NCBI GenBank assembly: GCA_959596505.1
Contig: CAUFWM010000052.1
Location: 1 to 9,716 of the forward strand
DNA: 9,716 nucleotides
Source of the DNA: an uncultured Collinsella sp.
GTDB taxonomy: Bacteria > Actinomycetota > Coriobacteriia > Coriobacteriales > Coriobacteriaceae
Direction: 5' to 3'
In this document: positions 1 through 5,947 of the stretch, piece after piece
Numbering within the stretch: position 1 is the stretch's first letter
How the letters are laid out: each line of letters begins with the position of its first letter
Made by a program: the position numbers and the translations under genes
Notes under the pieces: model-generated
The model's database searches: none
Seen by the model: only the letters and a program-made list of their open reading frames with translations
Told to the model about the DNA's origin: nothing

Positions 1-556
1 TCGCGTCGGCATAGCCGTGCTTGATGGCGCGGAACGCCTCGCCCACCGCATGGGCAGAAGTCGCGCAGGCGGTCACGACGGGCAGAGTCGGGCCCTTTGC
101 CTTATGGCGAATCGCAATGTTGCCCGAAGCCATGTTGGGAATCATCATCGCAATCATGTAGGGCGATGCGCGACGAGGCCCGCGATCGGCAATCGTGTGG
201 ACGTTGTCGACAAGCGTCTGCATGCCGCCCACGCCCGAGCCCACATAGACACCCAGGCGATCGCGATCGACCGCGCCCTCAACATCGAGGCCCGCATCGT
301 GCATGGCCTCGTCCGACGCTGCCAGGGCAAACTGAACGCAGGGGTCCAGGTGCTTGGCGTCACGCTTGCCAAAGTACTCGTTGCCGTCAAAGCCCTTGAC
401 CTCGGCCGCCACCTTGACGGCAAACGCATCGGTATCGAAGTGCGTGATCGGGCCGATGCCGCACGTGCCGGCACACATTGCCGCCCAGGTGGCAAGCGCG
501 GTGTTGCCGAGCGGCGATACGGCACCGATGCCGGTGATTGCAACTCTCTGTTCCAT
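1..556 (-). CDS. fabF: Beta-ketoacyl-ACP synthase II, N-terminal part (cut by window edge)
   Basis: Condensing enzyme that extends acyl-ACP by two carbons using malonyl-ACP in cytosolic type II fatty acid synthesis. The visible 185 residues start with EQRVAITGIGAVSPLGN, typical of KAS I/II. The active-site cysteine is C164 in VVTACATSAHAVGEA, close to C163 of E. coli FabF. The two catalytic histidines would lie beyond the left edge, so the family call rests on the N-terminal half. Two ATGs sit side by side at 557-559 and 554-556. The ribosome binding site AGGAG is 3 nt from the first and 6 nt from the second, so I chose the second. The gene follows fabG after about 40 bp and is the last visible gene of the fab operon. 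KAS II rather than KAS I is inferred from gene order. Confidence 0.95.
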   Translation of the reverse strand, partial: MEQRVAITGIGAVSPLGNTALATWAAMCAGTCGIGPITHFDTDAFAVKVAAEVKGFDGNEYFGKRDAKHLDPCVQFALAASDEAMHDAGLDVEGAVDRDRLGVYVGSGVGGMQTLVDNVHTIADRGPRRASPYMIAMMIPNMASGNIAIRHKAKGPTLPVVTACATSAHAVGEAFRAIKHGYADA

Positions 557-595
557 CATGGTCTCCTCATCCAAGCCGTTGTGTGGCTCTGGTTT

Positions 596-1369
596 CTACA
601 TCGCCATTCCGCCGTCGACGCGTACGACCTCGCCCGTAATGTAGGCAGCCGCATCGCTCGCCAAAAAGCGCACCACGCCGGCCACTTCCTCGGGCTGCGC
701 CATACGCTTTAGGGGAATCTGCTCCTCGGTTGCCGCGCGAACCTTCTCCGAGAGCTTTGCCGTCATATCCGTCTCGACAAACCCGGGGGCAACTGCGTTC
801 ACTCGTACGCCGCGGGGCGCAAGCTCACGCGCTACTGCCTTGGTCAGGCCAATCACGCCCGCCTTGGAGGCAGCGTAGTTGGCCTGCCCGGCATTGCCCA
901 TCAGGCCCACGACCGAGCTCATATTGACGATGCAGCCGCCACGCTGGCGCATAAAGGTCTTGGTGAGCGCGCGTGTTGTATTGAACGTGCCCTTGAGATT
1001 GACATCGAGCACGCGATCGAAGGCATCGTCGCCCATGCGCATAAGCAGCCCATCGCGAGTGATCCCGGCGTTATTGACGAGCGCCCAAATCGAACCAAAG
1101 TCGTTGAACACGGCCTCGATGCACGCATTGACGGCATCGGGGTCGGCCACATCGCATTGATACGCGCGAGCTGTGGCACCAGCGGCCTCGCAGGCTTCGC
1201 ACGTCTCGCGCGCCGCATCGACGCTACCGGCATAGACGACGGCGATATCAAAGCCGTCCTCCGCCAGGCCAACCGCACAAGCGCGGCCGATACCACGCGA
1301 GCCGCCCGTGATCAGTGCCACGCGACGTGAATCGTTGCGCTCGAGCGCGCCGTTGTTCAAGTTGCCCAT
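596..1369 (-). CDS. fabG: 3-oxoacyl-ACP reductase FabG
   Basis: NADPH-dependent reductase that turns 3-ketoacyl-ACP into 3-hydroxyacyl-ACP, the first reduction of each elongation cycle. It is a classic short-chain dehydrogenase of 257 aa, slightly longer than usual because of about 15 extra N-terminal residues. The cofactor motif TGGSRGIG is at 21-28 and NNAG at 99-102. The catalytic residues are N124, S152, Y165 and K169 in SSVVGLMGNAGQANYAASK, spaced as in E. coli FabG. The start has an AAGGAA ribosome binding site about 6 nt upstream. Its C-terminus, ITGEVVRVDGGMAM, is typical of the family. It lies 30 bp after fabD; a small 5-bp hairpin (1389-1401) covers the fabD stop codon. The operon context makes FabG much more likely than a catabolic relative. 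Confidence 0.97.
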   Translation of the reverse strand: MGNLNNGALERNDSRRVALITGGSRGIGRACAVGLAEDGFDIAVVYAGSVDAARETCEACEAAGATARAYQCDVADPDAVNACIEAVFNDFGSIWALVNNAGITRDGLLMRMGDDAFDRVLDVNLKGTFNTTRALTKTFMRQRGGCIVNMSSVVGLMGNAGQANYAASKAGVIGLTKAVARELAPRGVRVNAVAPGFVETDMTAKLSEKVRAATEEQIPLKRMAQPEEVAGVVRFLASDAAAYITGEVVRVDGGMAM

Positions 1370-1399
1370 GTCATTCCTTTCGGGTTACAGCCCTGTGGG

Positions 1400-2326
1400 C
1401 TATGCGAGCTCGTCGGCAATAGCTGCGACCTGCTCGGCTGTTTCGCACGAATACACGCGAACGTCGCTCAACGTACGCTTGACCAGGCCGGACAGCGTTT
1501 TGCCAGGGCCAACCTCAATAAACGTGTCGATGCCTTGATCCTGCAGAGCATGCAGCGTGTCGACCCAGCGCACGGCATGGCTCACTTGGTTGGCCAAGAC
1601 ATCCGATGCTGCTCGCGGATCCGCCGGATAGGGCGCCGCCGTCATGTTTGCCATGACCGGAATCAGCAGCGGAGACGGCGCGTGGCCGTCTTGGATATAC
1701 GTCGCCAGCCCCTCAGTCGCCTCTGCCATATAGGGGCTATGAAATGCACCCGACACCGCGACTTTCATAGCGCGGCCGCCAGCCTCTTTTACTAGGTCGT
1801 CGAGCGCCTGCAGCGCCTCGGGCGCTCCGGCCACAACCATCTGCTGCGGGCTGTTGTAGTTGACCGGCCAGCAGTCCTCGCCGGCCTGCGCAGTCAGGTT
1901 CTCGACTTGCGCCGCATCGAGCTTGATGACGGCGCGCATGCCGCCCGGATGGCGCTCGGCAGCCGCGGCCATCAGCGCCGCGCGCTCGCACACGAGCTCA
2001 AAGCCCGCTCGCGTATCGAACGCCCCCGCAAAGGTGAGCGCAGAGACCTCGCCCAGCGAAAATCCCGCACAGGCGGCAGGCACCACGCCGCGCTCGCGCA
2101 GGGCGGCAGCCGCTGCCAGGTCGTGAACGAACACGCACGGCTGCGTGTTCTCGGTCTGCGAGAGCTCCTCCTTGGAGGCGCTCCGGCACTGCTCGCTGGT
2201 TCCCGGACGCACCTCGTCGGCGATCGCGAACACCTCGGTAGCTGCCGGCGATGCCTCGATGAGGTCGACACCCATCGCGGGGTGCTGGGCGCCCTGGCCG
2301 GCAAACAGAAACGCTACGCTACCCAT
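1400..2326 (-). CDS. fabD: Malonyl-CoA:ACP transacylase FabD
   Basis: Transfers malonyl from CoA to the ACP phosphopantetheine arm, giving the extender unit used by FabH and FabF. The 308-aa protein has the oxyanion motif GQGAQ at 10-14, the nucleophile S90 in AGFSLGEVSAL, the substrate-binding arginine at R115 and catalytic H196 in SGAFHSPYM. The C-terminal motif EVGPGKTLSGLVKRT is also present. The usual nucleophile-elbow sequence is GHSLGE; here the histidine is phenylalanine, a variation tolerated in several lineages. The open frame extends 34 codons upstream inside fabK, but homology begins at MGSVAFLFAG, so I start at the ATG at 2324-2326. A GTG two codons earlier (2330-2332) is an alternative and sits closer to the AAGG ribosome binding sequence. 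The start overlaps the end of fabK by 13 bp, suggesting translational coupling. Confidence 0.96.
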   Translation of the reverse strand: MGSVAFLFAGQGAQHPAMGVDLIEASPAATEVFAIADEVRPGTSEQCRSASKEELSQTENTQPCVFVHDLAAAAALRERGVVPAACAGFSLGEVSALTFAGAFDTRAGFELVCERAALMAAAAERHPGGMRAVIKLDAAQVENLTAQAGEDCWPVNYNSPQQMVVAGAPEALQALDDLVKEAGGRAMKVAVSGAFHSPYMAEATEGLATYIQDGHAPSPLLIPVMANMTAAPYPADPRAASDVLANQVSHAVRWVDTLHALQDQGIDTFIEVGPGKTLSGLVKRTLSDVRVYSCETAEQVAAIADELA

Positions 2327-3258
2327 GCGCACGCACCCTTCAGGACGTGCTCGGCGCCATCGACCAGATCGTCGACGATTTCGCGCGCGCTCTGGCGCTC
2401 GTTCACCATGCCGGCAATCTGTCCGCACAGATACGAACCCTCTTCGTAATTGCCGTCCTTGGCGGCCTTGCGAAGGGCACCCGTGCCCATGGCCCCGAGT
2501 TCCTCGACACTTACGCCCGCCGCCTCACTTTTGGCGTAGGCATTGGTGAAGGGGCTCTTAAGCGCACGCACCGGATGTCCCGTCGAACGGCCAGTCGCGC
2601 GCGTCGAGGTGTCTCCCGCCTTGAGCACCAGCTCTTTGTATTGCTCGGAGACGGTGCACTCATCGGCAACGAGAAAACGCGTGCCCACTTGGACGCCAGC
2701 GGCGCCAAGCATAAAGGCGGCCGCCACACCGCGGCCATCGGCGATGCCGCCAGCCGCAACCACGGGAATATCGACCGCATCGACGACCTGCGGGACAAGT
2801 GCCATCGTCGAGGTCTCGCCAATATGGCCGCCCGATTCGGTGCCCTCGGCAACAACCGCCGTAGCTCCACGACGCGCCACGAGGCGCGCCAACGCCACCG
2901 AAGCAACGACCGGGATGACCTTGATGCCAGCCTCGTTCCACGCCTTCATGTACTTGGTGGGATTGCCGGCACCGGTCACCACTACGGGCACCTGCTCATC
3001 AATCACCACTTGTGCGACCTCGTCGACAAACGGGCTCATGAGCATAACGTTGACGCCAAAGGGCTTATCCGTCTTGGCGCGCAGCTCATGAATCTGGTCG
3101 CGCAGCCAGTTTGCGTCGGCATTCATGGCCGCGATAATGCCTAAGCCGCCTGCCTCGGACACAGCAGATGCCAACGAGGCGTCGGCAATCCAGGCCATGC
3201 CACCCTGGAACACGGGCTTTTCGATGCCGAGCAAATCGCAGAGAGGAGACTTGAGCAT
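2314..3258 (-). CDS. fabK: Enoyl-ACP reductase II, FMN-dependent FabK
   Basis: Reduces trans-2-enoyl-ACP to acyl-ACP with NAD(P)H and FMN, the last step of each elongation cycle. The 314-aa TIM-barrel protein begins LCDLLGIEKPVFQGGMAWIA, as in the FabK/nitronate monooxygenase superfamily. Key motifs are AEGTESGGHIGE with H145, matching the active-site histidine of streptococcal FabK, and the FMN phosphate-binding segments AAGGIADG (168-175) and GAAGVQVGTRFL (185-196). Position between acpP and fabD separates it from nitronate monooxygenases. The junction with acpP reads TAGTGATG. Translation may start at the GTG overlapping the acpP stop (to 3261) or at the ATG chosen here, with GGAG 8 nt upstream of that ATG. 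FabK enzymes are known to be insensitive to triclosan, and no FabI is seen in this window. Confidence 0.95.
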   Translation of the reverse strand: MLKSPLCDLLGIEKPVFQGGMAWIADASLASAVSEAGGLGIIAAMNADANWLRDQIHELRAKTDKPFGVNVMLMSPFVDEVAQVVIDEQVPVVVTGAGNPTKYMKAWNEAGIKVIPVVASVALARLVARRGATAVVAEGTESGGHIGETSTMALVPQVVDAVDIPVVAAGGIADGRGVAAAFMLGAAGVQVGTRFLVADECTVSEQYKELVLKAGDTSTRATGRSTGHPVRALKSPFTNAYAKSEAAGVSVEELGAMGTGALRKAAKDGNYEEGSYLCGQIAGMVNERQSAREIVDDLVDGAEHVLKGACAWVA

Positions 3259-3260
3259 CA

Positions 3261-3497
3261 CTACTTCTCCAATGCCGCCTCGACCGTATCGACGAACTCG
3301 CCAACCGTCTTGGGGTTCTCCTCGGTATCGAGCTCAATGCCAAACTCGTCCTCGACGGCAACGAGGATCTCGACGGTACCCAGGCTGTCGAGGCCAATCT
3401 CCTCGAGCGTGGACTCGGGCTTCATCTCGACATCGTCAAGACCGGCGGTCTCGCGGATAACGTCGCAAACGCGCTCGAAGGTCTTCTGATCTGCCAT
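3261..3497 (-). CDS. acpP: Acyl carrier protein
   Basis: Small acidic carrier that holds the growing acyl chain as a thioester on 4'-phosphopantetheine. The protein has 78 aa, the normal size, and is rich in Asp and Glu. The prosthetic group attaches at S38 in the motif GLDSLGTVEI; the helix that follows (VEILVAVEDEFGIEL) is the recognition helix read by partner enzymes. The start has a strong AAAGGAG ribosome binding site 7 nt upstream, fitting the high expression expected of ACP. It lies 52 bp after fabH and its stop codon touches the fabK start. The holo-ACP synthase gene that would modify it is not in the window. Confidence 0.97.
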   Translation of the reverse strand: MADQKTFERVCDVIRETAGLDDVEMKPESTLEEIGLDSLGTVEILVAVEDEFGIELDTEENPKTVGEFVDTVEAALEK

Positions 3498-3549
3498 GGT
3501 AGTTCTCCTTTGTTTGTGCCCTAGGGGCGTTTTTATTTCCTATGTGCGA

Positions 3550-4509
3550 CTACTTCCAACGAAGCAGATAGCCACCTATATCCAGGCCGGCGCCAAATCC
3601 AACGAGGGCGATGGTGTCGTCCTCATTCAGTGCGTCGGTACGTGCCAGCCGGTCAAGCGCAAAGGGAATGCAGGCGCTCGAAATGTTGCCGGTCTCGCGT
3701 AGCGTTCGAACCACGCGCTCGTCTGGCACGCCGAGACGCTTGACCGCCTGACTCAGGATTCGTTCGTTAGCCTGATGGAATACAAAATGATCGATGTCTT
3801 CGACCGAAATGCCCGCATCGCTCGCAAGCTTATGGACCGTGTCGCAGATGGCGTTGACGCCGAACTTGAACACGCGGCGACCATTCATGGACAGCACGCT
3901 CGCGCTATCTGCGGAGTCCTTAAACGGCGAGGTGCCGACCAGACCGGGAACGCGCAACGTCTCGACGTCGGGCGCCGTCGAAAGCTCAACGGCAAGGGGG
4001 TTGTCTCCCCCAGCCCCTATCACTGCAGCGCCCGCGCCGTCGCCAAAGAGCACGCAGGTGGCACGGTCGGTCCAGTTGAGCGCGCGCGTCATCTGCTCGG
4101 CAGCAACGACAAGCACGCGCTCGGCACGGCCGCGGGCGATATAGCCCTCGGCGACATCGAGCGCAAATACGAAGCCGGCGCAGGCCGCCGAGACATCGAA
4201 GGCAGGGCACGTCGCGCCTAGTCGCTCAGCAACGGCACACGCCTCAGCGGGAACAAGGTGGTCACCCGTCGTCGTCGAGCAGACGATCAGATCCAGCTGG
4301 CTCGCGTCGATTCCGGACACCTGGAGTGCCCGCTCGCTCGCCGCTACAGCAAGGTCGTCAAGTAACTCGGTGGTGCAGACATGGCGGCTCTTGATACCGG
4401 TGCGGGTAAAAATCCACTCATCCGAGGTATCGAGGAACTCAGACAGCTCGTCGTTGGAAACACTGCGCTTAGGAAGCGCCGAGCCTGTTCCAAGAATCGT
4501 GAAACCCAT
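3550..4509 (-). CDS. fabH: Beta-ketoacyl-ACP synthase III FabH
   Basis: Starts fatty acid synthesis by condensing an acyl-CoA primer, usually acetyl-CoA, with malonyl-ACP. The 319-aa protein has the thiolase-fold catalytic triad: C110 in SAACAGFVFAL, H245 in FVFHQANERIL and N275 in ETGNISSACIP. The primer-specificity motif DEWIFTRTGIKSRH is near residues 30-43. The C-terminus reads GFGAGLDIGG, where many FabH proteins have GFGGGxTWG, a small departure near the active site. The frame is open for 19 more codons upstream, but an AAAGGAGGT ribosome binding site 5 nt before the ATG at 4507-4509, plus the MGFTILGTGSALP start, fixes this start. It is the first gene of the fab operon, reading away from birA. 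Confidence 0.97.
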   Translation of the reverse strand: MGFTILGTGSALPKRSVSNDELSEFLDTSDEWIFTRTGIKSRHVCTTELLDDLAVAASERALQVSGIDASQLDLIVCSTTTGDHLVPAEACAVAERLGATCPAFDVSAACAGFVFALDVAEGYIARGRAERVLVVAAEQMTRALNWTDRATCVLFGDGAGAAVIGAGGDNPLAVELSTAPDVETLRVPGLVGTSPFKDSADSASVLSMNGRRVFKFGVNAICDTVHKLASDAGISVEDIDHFVFHQANERILSQAVKRLGVPDERVVRTLRETGNISSACIPFALDRLARTDALNEDDTIALVGFGAGLDIGGYLLRWK

Positions 4510-4514
4510 CACTA

Positions 4515-4523
4515 ACCTCCTTT
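4515..4523 (-). promoter_or_regulatory. Ribosome binding site of fabH
   Basis: The minus strand reads AAAGGAGGT, a near-perfect match to the anti-Shine-Dalgarno sequence, 5 nt before the ATG at 4507-4509. It rules out the longer in-frame start near 4566. Confidence 0.85.
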
Positions 4524-4525
4524 GA

Positions 4526-4544
4526 GTTGTTGACGTGTTTACAT
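4526..4544. promoter_or_regulatory. Candidate operator, copy A (fabH-proximal)
   Basis: The plus strand reads GTTGTTGACGTGTTTACAT. It matches copy B at 4574-4592 at 18 of 19 positions. The core TGTTGAC-GT-GTTTACA is an imperfect dyad with 5 of 8 base pairs. It lies between the candidate fabH promoter and the fabH ribosome binding site, where a bound protein could block transcription. The regulator is not identified. Confidence 0.55.
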
Positions 4545-4554
4545 CGACCAAGAG

Positions 4555-4581
4555 AGGATAGCGCATTTCAGTCGTTGTTGA
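4555..4581 (-). promoter_or_regulatory. Possible fabH (fab operon) promoter
   Basis: On the minus strand TCAACA (4576-4581) and TATCCT (4555-4560) are 15 nt apart, a weak -35 and -10 pair. The same TATCCT -10 hexamer occurs in the much clearer rpsL promoter. If used, operator copy B would cover the -35 element and copy A would lie just after the start site. The spacing is short, so this is tentative. Confidence 0.3.
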
Positions 4582-4592
4582 CGTGTTAACAT
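4574..4592. promoter_or_regulatory. Candidate operator, copy B
   Basis: The plus strand reads GTTGTTGACGTGTTAACAT. Its core TGTTGAC-GT-GTTAACA (4576-4591) pairs at 6 of 8 positions as an inverted repeat, with half-site TGTTRAC. It is 48 bp from copy A in the same orientation. Position between two divergent genes means it could control fabH, birA or both. Confidence 0.55.
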
Positions 4593-4685
4593 TAAATTGT
4601 CCAAATGCGACAAAGGCTTCACATTGTGTCTATCTCTCGACACCATTGCGCGATTGCCTTATTAACTTAGGAGGTAGCAGCCGTT

Positions 4686-5462
4686 ATGGATGCCAAATTA
4701 ACGATCGTCGACGTAACCGGATCGACCAACGATGACCTGCTCGAGGCAGGAAAACAGGGTGCGCCGCACGGCACAGGACTTGCCGCCCGCGCGCAAACGG
4801 CAGGACGCGGCCGGCGCGGCCACAAGTGGGATTCAACCGCCGGCAACCTATTGCTTTCGATTGTCCTGCGTCCATGCGTTAATCCCGCAAAGTACTCTGG
4901 TCTTGCCGCCGTCAGCGGCCTAGCGGTGCTCGAAGCACTCGAAAAGCAGGGTCTTGCAAACGAGATTGGCCTCAAATGGCCCAACGACCTGGTCGCGCGA
5001 GGACGCAAGCTCGGCGGCATTCTGGTCGAGGCCGCACGCGATAACGAAGGCAAACCTTTCGCCGTCTGCGGCATTGGTGTCAACGTAAACTACACGCCCC
5101 AAGAGGTGCCCGATGGCGGCCTGGCGGCAATTGGCCTCTCGGACCTCAACGAGAGCGTTCCCGCCGTCGACATGCTCCTCGATGTGGTCTATCACGCAGT
5201 TATAGACGCTGTAGATAGCTGGGCAGAGCGCCTCAACGCCAAGGAAGAAGACGCCGGTCCGCTCGCGCCCGTCCACGACGAATATATCGCTCACCTCAAT
5301 TGGATCGGGAAGCACGTTATCGCCCGCTCCCCCGCTGGAGACGAGCTGGCACGAGGCATATTTAGAACGGTCGACGATTGCGGCCGCGCATGCATTGAGA
5401 CCGAGAGCGGCTTGTGCGTCTTCCACTTCGAAGAAGCATCCTTGCGCCCCCTGAGCGAATAG
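4686..5462 (+). CDS. birA: Biotin--[acetyl-CoA carboxylase] ligase, without HTH domain
   Basis: Activates biotin as biotinyl-AMP and attaches it to the biotin carrier protein of acetyl-CoA carboxylase or other biotin enzymes. The 258-aa protein starts directly in the catalytic domain: GSTNDD at 12-17, the biotinyl-AMP loop GRGRRG at 40-45, KWPND at 97-101 with the catalytic lysine region KLGGILVE at 108-115, and GIGVNVN at 129-135. A small C-terminal domain (about 215-258) follows. The N-terminal winged helix found in E. coli BirA, which binds the bio operator, is missing, so this is a class I ligase without repressor function. It is divergent from fabH and convergent with rpsJ. It serves the same pathway as the fab genes, because acetyl-CoA carboxylase makes malonyl-CoA. 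Confidence 0.95.
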   Translation: MDAKLTIVDVTGSTNDDLLEAGKQGAPHGTGLAARAQTAGRGRRGHKWDSTAGNLLLSIVLRPCVNPAKYSGLAAVSGLAVLEALEKQGLANEIGLKWPNDLVARGRKLGGILVEAARDNEGKPFAVCGIGVNVNYTPQEVPDGGLAAIGLSDLNESVPAVDMLLDVVYHAVIDAVDSWAERLNAKEEDAGPLAPVHDEYIAHLNWIGKHVIARSPAGDELARGIFRTVDDCGRACIETESGLCVFHFEEASLRPLSE

Positions 5463-5522
5463 GGCGCCGCAGCCGCCGGCTCGGCAGACGAATTCGCTAT
5501 CCCAAAATCTAAACTCAAAACA

Positions 5523-5559
5523 AAAGGGCCCCGCTACCGTAACGGCAGCGGGGCCCTTT
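5523..5559. terminator. Bidirectional intrinsic terminator between birA and rpsJ
   Basis: A perfect 13-bp stem, AAAGGGCCCCGCT (5523-5535) with AGCGGGGCCCTTT (5547-5559), encloses an 11-nt loop that can itself form a 3-bp CCG/CGG pairing. On the minus strand the stem is followed by TTTTGTTTTG, a good U-tract ending the rpsJ operon. On the plus strand only TTT follows, so it is a weaker terminator for birA. Its place between two convergent genes fits this dual role. Confidence 0.93.
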
Positions 5560-5578
5560 AAGCTATGAGCGATATCGC

Positions 5579-5887
5579 TTAGAGCTTGATGTCGATGTCG
5601 ACGCCAGCGGGGAGGTCGAGACGCATGAGCGAATCAACGGTGCCCGAGGTGGGGTCGAGGATGTCGATGAGGCGCTTGTGGGTGCGCATCTCGAACTGCT
5701 CACGGGAGTCCTTGTTCACGTGCGGCGAGCGGATAACCGTGTACAGGTTGCGCTCGGTGGGCAGGGGGACAGGACCGGAAACGCGAGCGCCGGTCTTCTG
5801 AGCGGTCTCGACGATGAGCTTCGCGGACTGATCGACGACCTCGTGATCATAGCCCTTGAGGCGAATGCGGATCTTCTGGGTAGCCAA
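5579..5887 (-). CDS. rpsJ: 30S ribosomal protein S10, TTG start
   Basis: Component of the head of the 30S subunit; in other bacteria it also serves in NusB-S10 antitermination complexes. The 102-aa product has the full S10 length and typical motifs: IRIRLKGYDH at the start, GPVPLPTERNLYTVIRSPH in the middle and a RTHKRLIDI segment. The start is TTG at 5885-5887, supported by a GGAGGT ribosome binding site 5 nt upstream and by S10 homology starting there; no in-frame ATG is available. It follows fusA by 60 bp and ends the operon just before the terminator. rplC and rplD, which normally follow rpsJ, are absent: birA lies there instead, on the other strand. Confidence 0.97.
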   Translation of the reverse strand: MATQKIRIRLKGYDHEVVDQSAKLIVETAQKTGARVSGPVPLPTERNLYTVIRSPHVNKDSREQFEMRTHKRLIDILDPTSGTVDSLMRLDLPAGVDIDIKL

Positions 5888-5892
5888 CTTAA

Positions 5893-5898
5893 ACCTCC
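5893..5898 (-). promoter_or_regulatory. Ribosome binding site that fixes the rpsJ TTG start
   Basis: The minus strand reads GGAGGT, 5 nt before the TTG at 5885-5887. Strong pairing with 16S rRNA probably compensates for the weak start codon. Confidence 0.85.
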
Positions 5899-5905
5899 AA
5901 AGAGT

Positions 5906-5922
5906 GCGAGAGATGCTCTCGC
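5906..5922 (-). promoter_or_regulatory. Hairpin between fusA and rpsJ
   Basis: GCGAGAG (5906-5912) and CTCTCGC (5916-5922) form a perfect 7-bp stem with a 3-nt loop. It ends 7 nt before the rpsJ ribosome binding site on the mRNA. No U-run follows, so it is not a terminator. It could be an RNA-processing site, a stabiliser or a regulatory target. Confidence 0.6.
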
Positions 5923-5947
5923 GGATTACGTAACAGGGAGCTCGAAC

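Larger units (their letters stand above)
4510..4685. promoter_or_regulatory. Divergent promoter region between fabH and birA
   Basis: These 176 bases are the only gap from which both the fab operon and birA can be transcribed. They are more AT-rich than the flanking genes and contain the two operator-like repeats. For birA, GCGACA (4607-4612) and TATCTC (4631-4636), 18 nt apart, are the best promoter pair I find, but it is weak. The birA ribosome binding site AGGAGGT is about 10 nt before the ATG. No HTH gene such as fabT lies here. Confidence 0.6.

Noticed and set aside
17..712. Plus-strand open frame of 231 codons over fabF and fabG
   Set aside because: It is antisense to two well-supported genes, has His/Arg-rich composition and no recognisable domain.
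2347..3144. Plus-strand open frame of 265 codons over fabK
   Set aside because: A shadow of fabK, which has clear FMN-binding and catalytic motifs on the minus strand.
3520..3535. Terminator between acpP and fabH (GCCC-TA-GGGGC followed by TTTTTA on the plus strand)
   Set aside because: The T-run follows the stem only on the plus strand, where no gene is being transcribed; on the operon strand it is a weak 4-bp hairpin.
4526..4592. BirA-type bio operator
   Set aside because: Known BirA sites have half-sites about 15 bp apart; here they are 2 bp apart, and this BirA has no HTH domain.
4920..5426. Minus-strand open frame of 168 codons inside birA
   Set aside because: It lies wholly antisense to birA, whose catalytic motifs are intact.
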